Assembly: GCA_031002005.1 (NCBI GenBank)
Contig: JARYHS010006964.1
Coordinates: forward strand, 3,038,001-3,102,000
Direction of reading: 5' to 3'
Origin: Vandiemenella viatica
Lineage: Eukaryota; Arthropoda; Insecta; Orthoptera; Morabidae
Length of the DNA stretch: 64,000 nucleotides
Below are positions 43,960-55,272 of this stretch, piece after piece (the stretch's first letter is position 1; each line of letters begins with the position of its first letter). Made by a program: the position numbers and the translations under genes. A model generated the notes under the pieces. It had not been told where the DNA came from. It saw only the letters and a list, made by a program, of their open reading frames with translations, and did not search any database.

Positions 43960-46470
43960 ATCTATAGTAATATTACCCACTCCTGCCCCATTATATTTCT
44001 GAGCTTTTTTAGTTCCTTCTTGATATCCTCAGAATGAATTTCAAATTTTTTGATTTTCTGTTCCTAATTGTACAGTAATATTTGTTCTCTAATTTATACT
44101 ATCCCATTTCTGAATCCCTGTTACTAATCATTTACTAGTTCCTTAAAATCTCTGCTTTTTTCAAATTGTCATTAACTTCTTATCCATCCTTATGTATAAT
44201 TGTGTCAGTACCACCCTTTCCCCTAAGTTTTCTAACATACGGTAGCCATAGAAATTTCTAGATGCATCAGGCAGTTGTCCCTCTAATACTCTTCATAAAC
44301 TCATCTTTAGTCTCTTTTCTTTTTGTTATTAATTCCTTGTTTAGTTGTTAAAATTTTTCCCTACTACCCTGCTGTCTCTTAACACTGTTATGTTCTCTTA
44401 CTATCAACATCGTTAACATCCTTACCTCCCTATTATATATAGCATGGTATGTAGGTTCTGTACTTTCTTTAGTTTCTGTTTTCAAATGAAGATTTGTTAA
44501 TCCATTCTTAGTCCACCTTGACTCTTCTCCTTCCTTCCATTTGCTGGAACTTTCCCTAAAATCTGTGCCTTTTTGTTATTTGCCTATTTCATCCTTCAAT
44601 TCTGGCCCATGGTTTACTGAGCCTTCTGATATTCACCAGAACAGTTTTATGATCAATTATTCCTTTAGTAACTTGACATCCCAGAAGTTCATCAATAGCC
44701 TTTAATCAGAAGATATCAAACATGTTTTAGTGTTCGACTCTACCACTTGTTTATGCCTTCTTATTAAGGAGACTGCAAATCTCTGTTTCTTTGTGTTATT
44801 AATCTTATTTCCTACTCAGTTTATGTGTGTTAAATTAAATTCCCCACCAGTAATGTCCAGTCTATTCTCACTTCTGAACTCGGAGTATGAATTTAATTTC
44901 TCCAGAAGAGCCTCAACTTCATCAACCTTTTTTCCACTGTGGTTAGCAGCCAATGCCCTTATTTTTTTCTTTTTTATTCCCCAAAATATCTACCGCAAGT
45001 TACTAATGGTCATGATCTGTGTATGTAAATGAACTGTGATATTTTTTTGATAACCAGTACGAAAACCCTTTCTCCAATTTCTCTTCTCTCCATGCAGAAC
45101 ACTGTCTAATAATTGGTTAAAATCTCATTTTTCCAGAACTTCTTTTAACAAAGACACTATGCCTGTAATTACCAGCAGTTTGTGCATCTCTATTAAATTT
45201 CCAAATTCTATTACTTTTGTTCATTAAACTTCTAGAGATTAACAGTAACACCCTCACTACTGTTTTTGTCATATTTTTAGCTCTAAAATTTGCCTTCTGA
45301 GTAATGACCTCCCCATTCCTCTCTTATTGTTTCCAAAGCTTCATCTATCTCTTTAAAACTAGTAGTTGTTCTTACTATGGATCACATATCCCTTTGATTA
45401 CCTATTTTTATCCCTTTACCACCAGCCCCTAACCTAACAAAGGCACAGTCCTTACCCCATTACAACCGGAAGTGAGTTCCCTTACAACTTGAGCTAACAA
45501 CTCATAAAGTACACCCTTGTCCCCACAAGTCATAACTAATGCCTTTCCCAAGTAGTAAAACCATTTCCACATTTACCCACCTCACAGTATGGTTCATCTC
45601 TCGATGGTGAATCCTGCTAGGCTGCGCCATCTTCACCACTTTCCTCAGGTCACTCTATATATTATAACTCGCTTTTCTATCATCACTATTTCCTGCACTT
45701 CCCCCTATTGCTACTGAATCACCCACAGTGATAATAGTGCAAAGTGATCCTGCATCCTATGTTACCTGACCTAATGTTGCACTAGGTATGAAATTTTTTT
45801 TAACAGGTAACCTGTGCCTACCTGGTCCCGCAGAAGAGCGCCTACACCTCTCCTATGGCTACTACCTACCAGCAGATACCTTTTCTTCCTGGTTTTTCCC
45901 TGCACGCCCCTATTCCTACAAGCCTGCTGCATCTTAACCTACTCATACGTGTATATAATGTTCTTCCCCTCTTGTCTCTGGTAACAGCCAAAGCCAATTA
46001 TTGCCCACAATTTCTGACTTGCTGGCCTTTCCATCCTATTAACCCAATTTTTTGTACAGTCTGTTATCAGCACCCAGCCATCCTCCTCAACTTCCTCCAA
46101 CCCACCAACTCTACTTTCTGCCTCTATAGGCTAAGCCGCGACAGGCTCAGCCTTTATGGTCATAGACTCCATGGCTGAGCTATCTCAGGCCAAGCCTCAA
46201 CACTATAAGACTTCACAGACTGAGCCTCCATAGACTGAACATCAAAACTACTCACCTTTTAGCGCAACTCCTGATCATTTACTTTATCTCGCTCATCTTT
46301 CCATTCCTAAGATGAAGCAGACAAATTTATGGGAGAGCTTCATTATTTTCCACGACTTCCAGCCCTCTTTAGTCCCCATGAAAACTGCTTCCCACTTTAA
46401 AAAGAAACTGTGACTTCTGTCTAGCTTACTATGCCTGCGCTGAAAATAGATCATTGTATATAATAAAAAA
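43960..46470 (-). pseudogene. LINE family C, 5' part (ORF1 and ORF2 start), antisense in the intron
   Basis: On the minus strand 46470-46290 shows a decayed PHD-like start, and 46000-45420 an esterase-like ORF1 (RYLLVGSSHRRGVGAL, corresponding to VLLLGSSHGRGVVPL of the CR1 at 34 kb). 45250-44620 holds endonuclease remnants with a GGEFNL-like core. 44620-44220 matches the copy at 24088-24600 (AQ...KW KEG, REVRMLTMLI, DEFMKSIRG, DASRNFYGY). This links the PHD/esterase ORF1 to family C. It is too broken to be translated. Confidence 0.7.
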
Positions 46471-46589
46471 TAAAATAAAGATCTAAGTATATCCTTACAT
46501 GATATTGTAATGAGCCATATCATTACTGACACAATTATTAGGTCTAATGTTAATTATCTGTACCTGATAAGAAGATTTATTTACTTATG

Positions 46590-46805
46590 TCTTCATGCCT
46601 CGACGATGTCAAGGACATTAGAGGCAGAAAGGGACTGGGGTCAAGGAATGGTAAGGAATTCAGACATGGACATTTGAAGGAAGCATCCCAGCATTCGCTT
46701 GGAGTGATTTGGGGAAGCCATGGAGAACCCAAATCTGGATGCCCAGAGGGGGATTCGAACCACCGTCCTCCATAATGCGAGGCGGGGGCGTTAACCACAC
46801 ACATA
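46590..46805 (-). mobile_element. tRNA-derived SINE, copy 2
   Basis: Minus-strand head GTTAACGCCCCCGCCTCGCA with B box GGTGGTTCGAATCC (46764-46751), then GGTTCTCCATGGCTTCCC and GAATGCTGGGATGCTTCCTT. It lies about 130 bp upstream of exon 4 of gene A. The best preserved B box of the three copies. Confidence 0.85.
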
Positions 46806-46932
46806 AAACGCTCACTCCTTATCAGTTGATTCGAAAGTCTTGTCTATTAGTATATAATATCTGGTCTCAATTGTTTCGTTACTAAGTCCCTCTGAGTTTT
46901 ATTCATTAACACAATAAATCTGTTTGTTTTAG

Positions 46933-47815
46933 GTGTACTGATGTGGCTCAAAACAGCTATACATATGTGAAACAAGTTTCTTCAGCTCAACAATTCAGCC
47001 TTCGAGTGTATAAACGAAGTAATTCCAACCAACAGCAAATTGTTTGCGATATTTGTGGAAAGTCATTTGCTCGTTCTGGTTATCTTTCACACCATAAAAG
47101 AATTCATTCAGGTGAACGGCCGTTTTCATGCCATGTTTGTGGAAAATCTTTTACTTGGAGTAATAGTCTCGCTGTCCATAGAAAAATTCATTTAGGTGCA
47201 CGGCCATATACATGTAAAGTCTGTGGAAAATCATTTGTTCATTCTAATAACGTTAAAGCACATAGAAGAATTCATTCTGGTGAACGACCTTTTGTATGTA
47301 AACTTTGTGTAAAATCGTTCGTTCAGTCCAGTCACCTTACACAGCACAGTAGGATTCATTCTGGTGAACTACCGTTTCCTTGTAAAATTTGTGGAAAATC
47401 TTTTTCTCAGTCTTCTCATCTTAATGTCCATGGAAAAGTTCATTCAGGTGAACGGCCATTTGTATGTGAAATTTGTGGAAAATCATTTCCTCATTCAGTT
47501 CATTTTACAGTGCATAAAAGAATTCATTCAGGTGAACGTCCTTTTACATGTGAAGTTTGTGGAAAATCTTTTTCGCATTCTAGTAGCCTCAAAGTCCATA
47601 AATACATTCATTCAGGTGAATGGCCATTTGATTGCAAAGTCTGTGGAAAAGCCTTTAGGCGTTCTGATTACCTTGCAGGTCATAGAAGAACTCATTTAAC
47701 GGAACAGCAATTTGTGTGTGAAATTTGTGGGAAATCATATACTCATTATAATAGCCTTTCAAAACATAGAAAAGTACATTTAGATGAATCATCTGTTTTG
47801 CATGAAATGTGTTGA
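46933..47815 (+). CDS. Zinc-finger gene A, exon 4: nine-finger C2H2 array
   Basis: The acceptor TTTGTTTTAG|GTGTACTGATG joins exon 3 in phase 2 (split Arg, then CTDVAQNSYTYVKQ). Nine consecutive C-x2-C-x12-H-x3-H fingers follow from CDICGKSFARSGYLSHHKRIH to CEICGKSYTHYNSLSKHRKVH, joined by SGERPF-type linkers. The stop is TGA at 47813-47815. It is a sequence-specific nuclear DNA-binding protein type, acting as a transcription factor by family analogy; target unknown. Finger 4 has CKLCVKSF, with V for the usual G, and the linkers before fingers 3, 5, 8 and 9 deviate. The array itself is unbroken although exon 3 has a stop. Confidence 0.9.
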
Positions 47816-48217
47816 AATTCGTTTACCACTTGCAACAATATTGAAATCCATAGGAGAATTGGTATGTGGGAGCTACTACTTATGTGAGATTTGTTGAAAT
47901 GCTTTTAAATTTTCTAATAGCCTAAACATCTGTGTAACATTTCTTTCAATTTTTTGTTGTGATATCTGTGCAGAGTTATTTATTTGGTCCAAAATATGAA
48001 ATTATTAAGACTTAATAATATGGATTGCTTATAAAGTTTGTGCCTAATGACCTGTAGGTAAATAGCTGCTAGTGTGTACATTTTGTGTGGATAGTTGCAT
48101 GCTGAATATTTTGTGCACGATGTCTGTAAATGACATGTAGATTTCCTGTAATTGAATGGTAGGTTGTGGTAGCGATAATTGTTTATCATTCCTGTCGTCC
48201 TTAATACTAAATAAAGA
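47816..48217 (+). terminator. 3' UTR of gene A with relic fingers and a poly(A) signal
   Basis: An AATAAA at 48210-48215 is the first good polyadenylation signal after the stop; a second AATAAA is at 48802-48807. The first ~100 bp still read as two decayed fingers (see findings). Confidence 0.55.
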
Positions 48218-49489
48218 GGGCAAGCAAGTAAGTTTTCTTTTCATTCTGGAATTTTTGAATACCTGTTTACCTGCCTAATGCCATTCAAACTCAAAAGAGA
48301 GCATGTTTAGTTGTCATGTGAGTCTGAAATATTACCTGTAATTCTTTTCCTACCCTCTGACTTTAAAGCTCATACAATAATTTATTAGGTAGAAAGTTTT
48401 CTTGGTCGAAAATGTTTGTGGAGGTTGTAACGTTTGTAAACCTGAAAAAATGTTGTTCATTTGTTTTCTTGTAAGAAATCCAGTGGGTAAATGTATTCTA
48501 TTTTAGCCTTATTAAAATTGTTTCTGCAGTTTAGAAACATTCACAGCTACATTAAAATTTATTCAATTGGTGCAGAGTAAATATTTTTCAGATGCCATAA
48601 CACTAAGGATCCTGTTAATTCATTTATCACTATAGATGTTTTTTGTTTACTTTTTTACTTTGTGGAATGTATTTATACTGCAATTTTTTATTTTCTTTCA
48701 TTGCTGTTTACCCAGTTTTAAATCCATTTTTGTGTAAAGTTGTTTGTTGTTTTGATGAAACACATTTCAATCTTTAAATGTACTGGTTTGTAAATTCTGA
48801 AAATAAAGCTTTGGAAATAGTTTTGTTACATGTATGTTTGAAAATGCCTCTCAGGTCAGTTGTGTAAAAATTCTACACACATTTGATTCCCAACATGTTG
48901 TTAGAGATTATTAAAATATTGAGTTTCTAGTTGGAGCTGTTTGTCTACACTAACACTCATTTCTGGAGGGTAAATGTTGAAAGTTTGCAATATATTTTTT
49001 TGTCCCTTAAATATACTTTTTTTTGTAGTTTTTTTTTTTAATTTGTTGTCATAAGAAATATTAAATTTTATTGTATTTGTATTGGTGAAGTTTCACATAT
49101 TTAGCTATCGGTGTCTTGTGAGTATCAATTCACCAGCTTGGCACTGGCATTGCTTCAATTACACTGTACATAAAATTGGAAAATCACAAAAAGTACAGAT
49201 GTTATTTATGTATTTAGATCACTAGAATTCTAAAATAAAAATCAGAACATTGTATCACCAAAAGTTACTGCACACTTTACATTGTTTGCAATTATAGATA
49301 ATTCAATATAATGATAATATACACGAAAATACCGTACAAAGTGCAGATGTTTGCATCCCTAGTGGCAAACAGTGAACTGTCACTTTGAAATTGACGCTGT
49401 CTGTCCATCACTCTGTTGTTTTTATGGAAGGAAGTATGTTTTTCGTTAATGCACAATTACGATCTGATGATATGTATCTCCTAACAGGG
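48218..49489. other. No gene recognised
   Basis: AT-rich intergenic or distal 3' UTR sequence. Confidence 0.5.
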
Positions 49490-50600
49490 TTTGTTAAATT
49501 TGTAATGAAAAAAGAAGTAACATTACTGCTCTCAAAGAAGTGAAACCTGACGACATCAAGAAACCATGGACTCTACAGATTCCGTGCGTGTAAGATTTAC
49601 GATGGTGGGTGGCAGAAAGGAAGAAATCATTATGATCTGACATCCCTAGGGTCTGGTGGGAGTAACGGAATCATACCAGCGACTACTGCTTCTGCTCTTG
49701 TAAGGTGCCTGCTTTCAACAAGAAGACTATTGTACCCAAGCAACTTTCACTCAGTGATTCGTCATGTTCCACATGGCCCTTATATAGCTCTTCCACATCC
49801 TCTGCAGACGGTATATATAGATGACAGTGTTGACAAAGGTACCGTGCAGGAGACATATGATACTGAGTTTGAAGTAGGCACAGATGAAGACCCTCTTCTG
49901 TTCACTCAGCTTGATGTAAATAATTTAATCCAATATCTGGGACTAACAAAGGATAAAGCAGTCGTCTGAGGGTCAAAACTGTGAATAAGACATTGGGTCC
50001 CTTATATTTTTCCGAAAAAGTGACTATATTCACACTATTTTTTTCTCAGAATTACTTGTTACTTTTACTGCAGCGATATACATTCCTTGCGCGCGTGATT
50101 GCAGACTGTTCATTGATTCATCTAAAAGAAGGCAGTTCTGCTTCACAATAGTAAAACTGATTCTTCAATACCTGTCTGCCATTGTGTGCACCTGAAAGAA
50201 ACATAATAACACTAAGGATCCTCTTTCTACCATTCATTAAGACGATCATAATTGGATATGTCGATTTGAAAGTGTTTGGTACACTTCTAGGACAACAGAC
50301 AGTATATAACAAATTCTCCTGTTATATCTGTGAATGGGACAGTCGGGCCCATGACAATCATTGGCAACTAAAACAGTGGCCCCAAAGAGTTGGAATTAGT
50401 TCAAGGGAACAAAAATATCAAGAGCAACACACTGGTGAAACGTGGAATCGGAACCAGGGAAACTCATATCGTAACTTTATCCACATCTTCGCAATTCGCA
50501 AAGCTGAGTGTGACAGAAGGTACTTTGCACAAAAACTAACATTTCTCATTCCAATTCCGAAAGGCGCGAGTGAAGAGAGAGTTTATGGACTCAGAACACT
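49490..50600 (+). pseudogene. Decayed copy of a multicopy arthropod ORF of unknown function
   Basis: Plus-strand pieces include FEVGTDEDPLLFTQLDVNNL and IQYLGLTKDKAVV (to 49969), an LIHLKEGSSAS-like block near 50120, then YVDLKVFGTLLGQQTVYNKF and ICEWDSRAHDNHWQLKQWPQ (50254-50380). I recognise the last two blocks from long uncharacterised proteins present in many copies in arthropod genomes, probably transposon-derived; the function is unknown. Frames shift several times, so this copy is dead. Confidence 0.5.
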
Positions 50601-50870
50601 GTGTTCATCCTGATTGGAGACTTCAACGATAGACATTTGTAGTTAAATGACACTCAAGAAAACCTCTTTACTGGCAGCAATAGGGGACCGGACAAATTTT
50701 CAGAAAGGGTTTTAAATTGTCCCTTGTAGATACATTTAGCAGAGAAAAATAGTACTTCACTTAAATAAAGCACAATACTGATTAGATAGAAATAGAAGTT
50801 ACAAACCGCAAAGAAATCGATCTAAACAATGGAAAAGTTCGCATTATACTGTGTGATTTGACTGTTGATG
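50601..50870 (+). pseudogene. LINE endonuclease scrap
   Basis: FILIGDFNDRHL and NRGPDKFSERVLNCPL resemble the GDFNAR.. region of LINE AP-endonucleases. Stops follow. The family is not assigned. Confidence 0.45.
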
Positions 50871-50995
50871 GAGAGCTGTTGTTTAATCTCGCCGGTCATC
50901 CACTCTGCTGTTTGGCGAGGGCTGGCCTTCCGCAGTGAGATGCCATCGGCAAGACAGGAGGTGGATAGCGTTTCCTGGCAAACACACTGCACTTA

Positions 50996-51040
<45 letters not shown>
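50871..51040 (+). repeat. Short retroposed segment ending in a 44-nt poly(A)
   Basis: About 125 bp of GC-balanced sequence (CTCGCCGGTCATCCACTCTG and similar) ends in an uninterrupted A-run at 50997-51040. An abrupt, long, pure A-tail suggests a recent retroposition event, but the source and target duplication are not identified. Confidence 0.45.
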
Positions 51041-51042
<2 letters not shown>

Positions 51043-51269
51043 CACGCTTCGAAACTCAGCAGCACTACGATCCAAATTAGTGGCAAAGAAATTCCAAACC
51101 ATTATTATATTCAAATTAAGATTTAAGAAAAGACCAGGAATAACATGGTTAGATGAAAGAAAAAAAGCCCACAGCAAATGTATGAAGGAAATATGGGCAT
51201 GAAGGAAAGCGAAAAAAACGCTTCTGGGTACCTTGCATAGTCCTAATGGGCTTATCCGCAAATAATAAA

Positions 51270-51320
51270 TCGAAATCTCTGGAGAGTGAATTTTATTTAT
51301 TCACTGTCGAGAGATTTCGA
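51270..51320. repeat. 51-bp palindrome
   Basis: TCGAAATCTCTGGAGAGTGA pairs with TCACTGTCGAGAGATTTCGA around a TTTTATTTAT loop, matching at about 19 of 21. It encodes no protein; it may be a foldback remnant. Confidence 0.7.
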
Positions 51321-53345
51321 CTGTCTGCTTTAGTAACTTCTGGATTCATGATAACAGTGGTTTAAAGAATCTGCAACAACATCTACTTGGAAGATCGTTA
51401 CCACGTCCCTTTTAACTAATTATTATAACAGTCCTGTAATAAAAAAACTCAAATAAACGTAGAAACAGTTTTAAAAAATACAAGTTAACGCAGCGCCATA
51501 TCGCTTGTTTCCTTGTCTATCACGTCACGTTGTGATTGGTGTTTCGTTTGACGGAATAGGCTAAAAATCAGATTTTATTTATTGATTTAAAAATATAAAT
51601 AGTTATTTTTTCACAAAAAAAATATGGGATAATTTTTCTAGATTTATAAATATTATTTCTAACTAAATTTCATATTTTTTTGTAATAGGCCTACATGTCC
51701 GGTCGCCTATCATTACAGCACAGGAAACATATGCAAGCAGCATGTAGGCTAATCAAGTTTGATAGGACCCTACGACAAACCTTGCCGCGTTCACATGCTG
51801 ATGCACCTTTCGACGTCGAGGAGGCATACCGGTATTGATTGAACTTTTCCACTTCGTTTGAGGGCTCTGTATTGTAACACTGGTCAAAGTAATTAAGCTC
51901 ATTAAAAATAGGTTAAATCTCTAGGTAATAGACAAAATCTATATAAATTAACTTTGTCAGCGGAAGTTTGAAATTATAACAAAACCAGCATAAACCATGT
52001 TATTAGACTCACAACCCACACAGACCCTTTCAACAAGTTAACAGAAGGACAGTTTTTTAGAAAGAGATACTGAAAGCAATGTATTGTCTGAAATCAAAGA
52101 GCTTGAATATGCCTGAAGGAGACATGTGGTTATAATGAAATCTATTCCACAGATTTGAGACTTGGCAAATACAAAAATAAGAGCTACAAAACTGTACATT
52201 CGCTTTGACCGTGAAAAAACAGTATGTTGAGAAGCCACCACGTGCTGCAAGTAGAAGGTCAGAAATTCCTTGATGTAGATGTTGTTTTGATTGCCCTCAA
52301 TACGTAGTAGGCGAGTTAACATATTATAGCCAATACCTCCCCCAAACCATCATCCTAGGCGTTTGTCCACTATGCCGTTCAACCTTGTAGTCTGCCCAAT
52401 TGCATTCAATGGATCATATATGCTGAAGTGTCGAGGATCATGAGAAAATACATGGTCTCACAATTATCGACAGACGTGAAGGAAGGAAGGTAATGATAAT
52501 CTCTATTCTGTGCATTCAATTTCTGATTGGCACGAGGGAAGAAAAAATTCATATAAACATCAGTACTGCACCTTTTTTCTCTTACCTTATCTAACCTTTA
52601 CTGGTTATTGTGAAGTATTTCATAGCACCTATAAATGATTTTTTCATATTTTATCCACCCATTGCCTCATCGCCAATGTATGCTATATATCTGAAATCAA
52701 GTGCCAGCATGTAGCCACGGTAAACTATCCCCTTCCATGCTTTGCTCCAAATTCTTCCACCAATATCTAGTCACACCGAATTGTACGCCATATAGAGTCC
52801 CAGAATTTTCTTTATCAACCTCCTATCTTCGTATGACATCTAATCCAACTTCTTTATTATATCAGTTGCTGAGTGTATTCTGAAGTAATTCTCACCAAAA
52901 ACCTAGCTCACCTTCTTAGCACGCCCTTCTAATCCTGCATTTGATTTCCAAAAATGTGGACTTATTGTTGAACCACAATATGCAAACAATGGTAAGACCT
53001 TTGGTTTGTAACCCAAGTACCTCAATTCGCTCCAAAAAATGATTTTTCTCCTGCAACGCGAGGTAGACAGATTGTTTCCCAACACATATGGCCGCAGAAC
53101 ATAGTGCGAAACAGGAGAGTGCTTATTCGCACACTATAGCCCTCTGTGTCATTTTGTAATATGTATCCCAGGTACCAAATATTTAAATTGGCATCTTCTC
53201 ATCTCCTTCATACTACAGGTCTCTCTGCCATTGAATAGTCCGAGGTACTGAACTGTTCACATCAGCTACTCCACGCCACAACCCTTTGTACCATTTAGAT
53301 TTTAACCTCATTGTAAACCATATACAAAAATTGTCCGTATGATGA
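51321..53345. other. No gene recognised (2 kb)
   Basis: Short frames on both strands (such as 52038-52322) show no family motif, and I do not call them genes. Confidence 0.5.
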
Positions 53346-53990
53346 AGAAAATTTGCCTGGATAATCTATCAAAAAACTGAAAGTGTTTTTTTTTATTGAC
53401 CAATTTTACTATTTTTTTAAAAAAATATTCTTAATAGTCGGAAAAGTTTTTTTTTCAAAGAAAAATTCGAAAAATTGTCCGAAAAAATTGAAAGTTATGT
53501 AATGAGTGATAATACTATTTTCTATGGACCGATTTAGCTGCTTTTAAAATGTTTGTAGTAGTCCAAACAAGATTTTTAAAGATAGAAAATTTGGAAACAT
53601 TGCCTGGAAAATTTAGGAAAAACTGAAATTAATTTTTGTGTGGACCAAATTCCTTATTTTTTAAGAAATGTTGATAAACAATATAAGATTTAAAGAAAGA
53701 AAAAATGGTAAAGTTGCCTGAAAATTATTGAAAAATTGAAATCCTTTTTCGTATTGACCAATTTGGCTAATTTTTTTAAATGATCTTAATAGTTTTAATA
53801 AGGTTTTTAGAAATGGAATAACTGAAAAAGTTACCGCAAAAATTCCGGAAAAAACTGAAAATGGTTTATCTATGGACCATTTTTTAAATGTTTGAATAGT
53901 CTACATAAAATTTTTATAGAAAGAAAGATCGGAAGAGTTTTCGGGAAAATTCGGAGAAACTGAATGTGCTTTTTTTTTAATTGGATTTTT
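53346..53990. repeat. Divergent tandem array, ~115-bp unit, five to six copies
   Basis: The landmark 'TTGCCTGGAAAATT.GGAAAAACTGAAA' (with variants) recurs near 53350, 53475, 53598, 53712, 53829 and 53937, each followed about 25 bp later by TGGACCAATTTAGCTATTTT-like and AATAGTCCAAATAAGATTTT-like blocks. Spacing is 107-125 bp. Units are only about 65-75% alike by eye. It is AT-rich and non-coding. Confidence 0.8.
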
Positions 53991-55231
53991 GTATGACTTC
54001 AAGACCATAACTCAAGAGGCGACTGATGGATATGCCTAATAATTTTTTTTTTCCCTTTTGCTCACTGGATGGAAAAACTCAGTTAAATATTTTCTATTGA
54101 AGAAACGTCTGACGCTCTGGAGGAAAATGTGTAAAAACATATTCTATCCTAAATTAAAACAAAATTACTTTTGGTTTTAATTTCGTTTTGTTTCGCGTTC
54201 TGTCCAACAAATATACTTATCTTATTTCTATTCTGTTGATATTAATTGAGGACATGATGATGATATCAAGCAAGATATTATCTCCATTAGTCATGACAGC
54301 GCCCAATCGTAATAAAAAGTTGAAACACAAAAACATTATTACTGTGATGCTTTGAGAGAATCAGTTCGAAAGAATGTTCCGCTGTTGATGAAGCAACAAA
54401 ACTGTGCTCATGAAAGATGTGAACGATATAATTAGAGGGAATTTCTTCTTGGTAGAACTGGAAAAACTTTTTTCATCTAATTGATTTTGGCAACGATTCA
54501 CTTGCAGAATGTGGTTGCACTTGCACTTGCTTCCTAAGGAATTACAGCTACATTGCTGGAAGGCAGTTAAGCGACTGATTGATGTTGAAATTGTAAATCA
54601 ATGAAACTCCAACATGCAACCTTTTGAAGAACCGCGTGATTGTCAATAGAGGCATTAGATTGAACGATGATAGATCTAAGAAACAATCAAAACCGATTAT
54701 GTGGTGCGACCATCGAAATGTCTTTGAAACACCTTGAAATTCACTGAGATTTCTAATCCAATGCAAGAAAATAAATTATTTGGTTAATTGGGTAGTTACA
54801 GGTAATACATACAACTATTTGTGGAAATTGAAATTTCATTTTCTCTAAATTTAAACTTGTGTTCAAATTTCATATCTCCATAGAACTGTTATGGCTATGT
54901 ATAAAAACTGATTTTTATAATATAAAATTTTATTTAACAATATGTTAATGTAACATTGAAATTGACAGTTGAAAATACATTATTATTAAGCCCCATAATG
55001 GCAGAATGCATTATTTTGAAATTTTGCTGTGCAGAATTTTAATATTGTAAACTAATATCGTATCAATTAGTTATACCAATAACATAAACATATTTAACTC
55101 TATATCTGTTAGTTATAATTAATAATTTCAAGAAATTAAATTTCTTGCTTTTTTTGTTTGAACATAAAAGCATATATTCCATTTGTGAACAGCTGCGTAA
55201 ACAATAATGGCAGAGACTGTAGTCATTAGTA
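53991..55231. other. No gene recognised
   Basis: AT-rich spacer between the tandem array and the TIR transposon. Confidence 0.5.
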
Positions 55232-55239
55232 TGTAGAAA

Positions 55240-55264
55240 CATGGAGGAAGGAATATCCTCCATG
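55240..55264. other. 25-bp palindromic scar, likely transposon excision footprint 1
   Basis: CATGGAGGAAGGAATAT (exactly 17 nt of the TIR) joined to CCTCCATG (8 nt of the opposite TIR), flanked by TGTAGAAA (55232-55239) and TGTAGAGC (55265-55272). Confidence 0.7.
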
Positions 55265-55272
55265 TGTAGAGC

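Larger units (their letters stand above)
39670..46932 (+). other. Intron 3 of gene A (7.3 kb), filled with repeats
   Basis: GTAAGT donor to TTTTAG acceptor. It contains a hAT-like MITE, an RTE-like LINE (minus), a SINE (plus), a family C LINE (minus) and another SINE (minus), listed separately. 39670-40380, 42531-42950 and 43191-43959 show nothing recognised. Confidence 0.7.

Noticed and set aside
46943..46945. Translation start within exon 4 of gene A
   Set aside because: The codon is GTG and the sequence upstream joins in phase to exon 3 at a good acceptor, so this is internal coding sequence.
47364..47699. 111-codon frame overlapping the finger array
   Set aside because: Alternate-frame shadow produced by the regular finger repeats.
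51000..51261. Lysine/phenylalanine-rich frames over the poly(A) tract
   Set aside because: Translated homopolymer, not protein coding.
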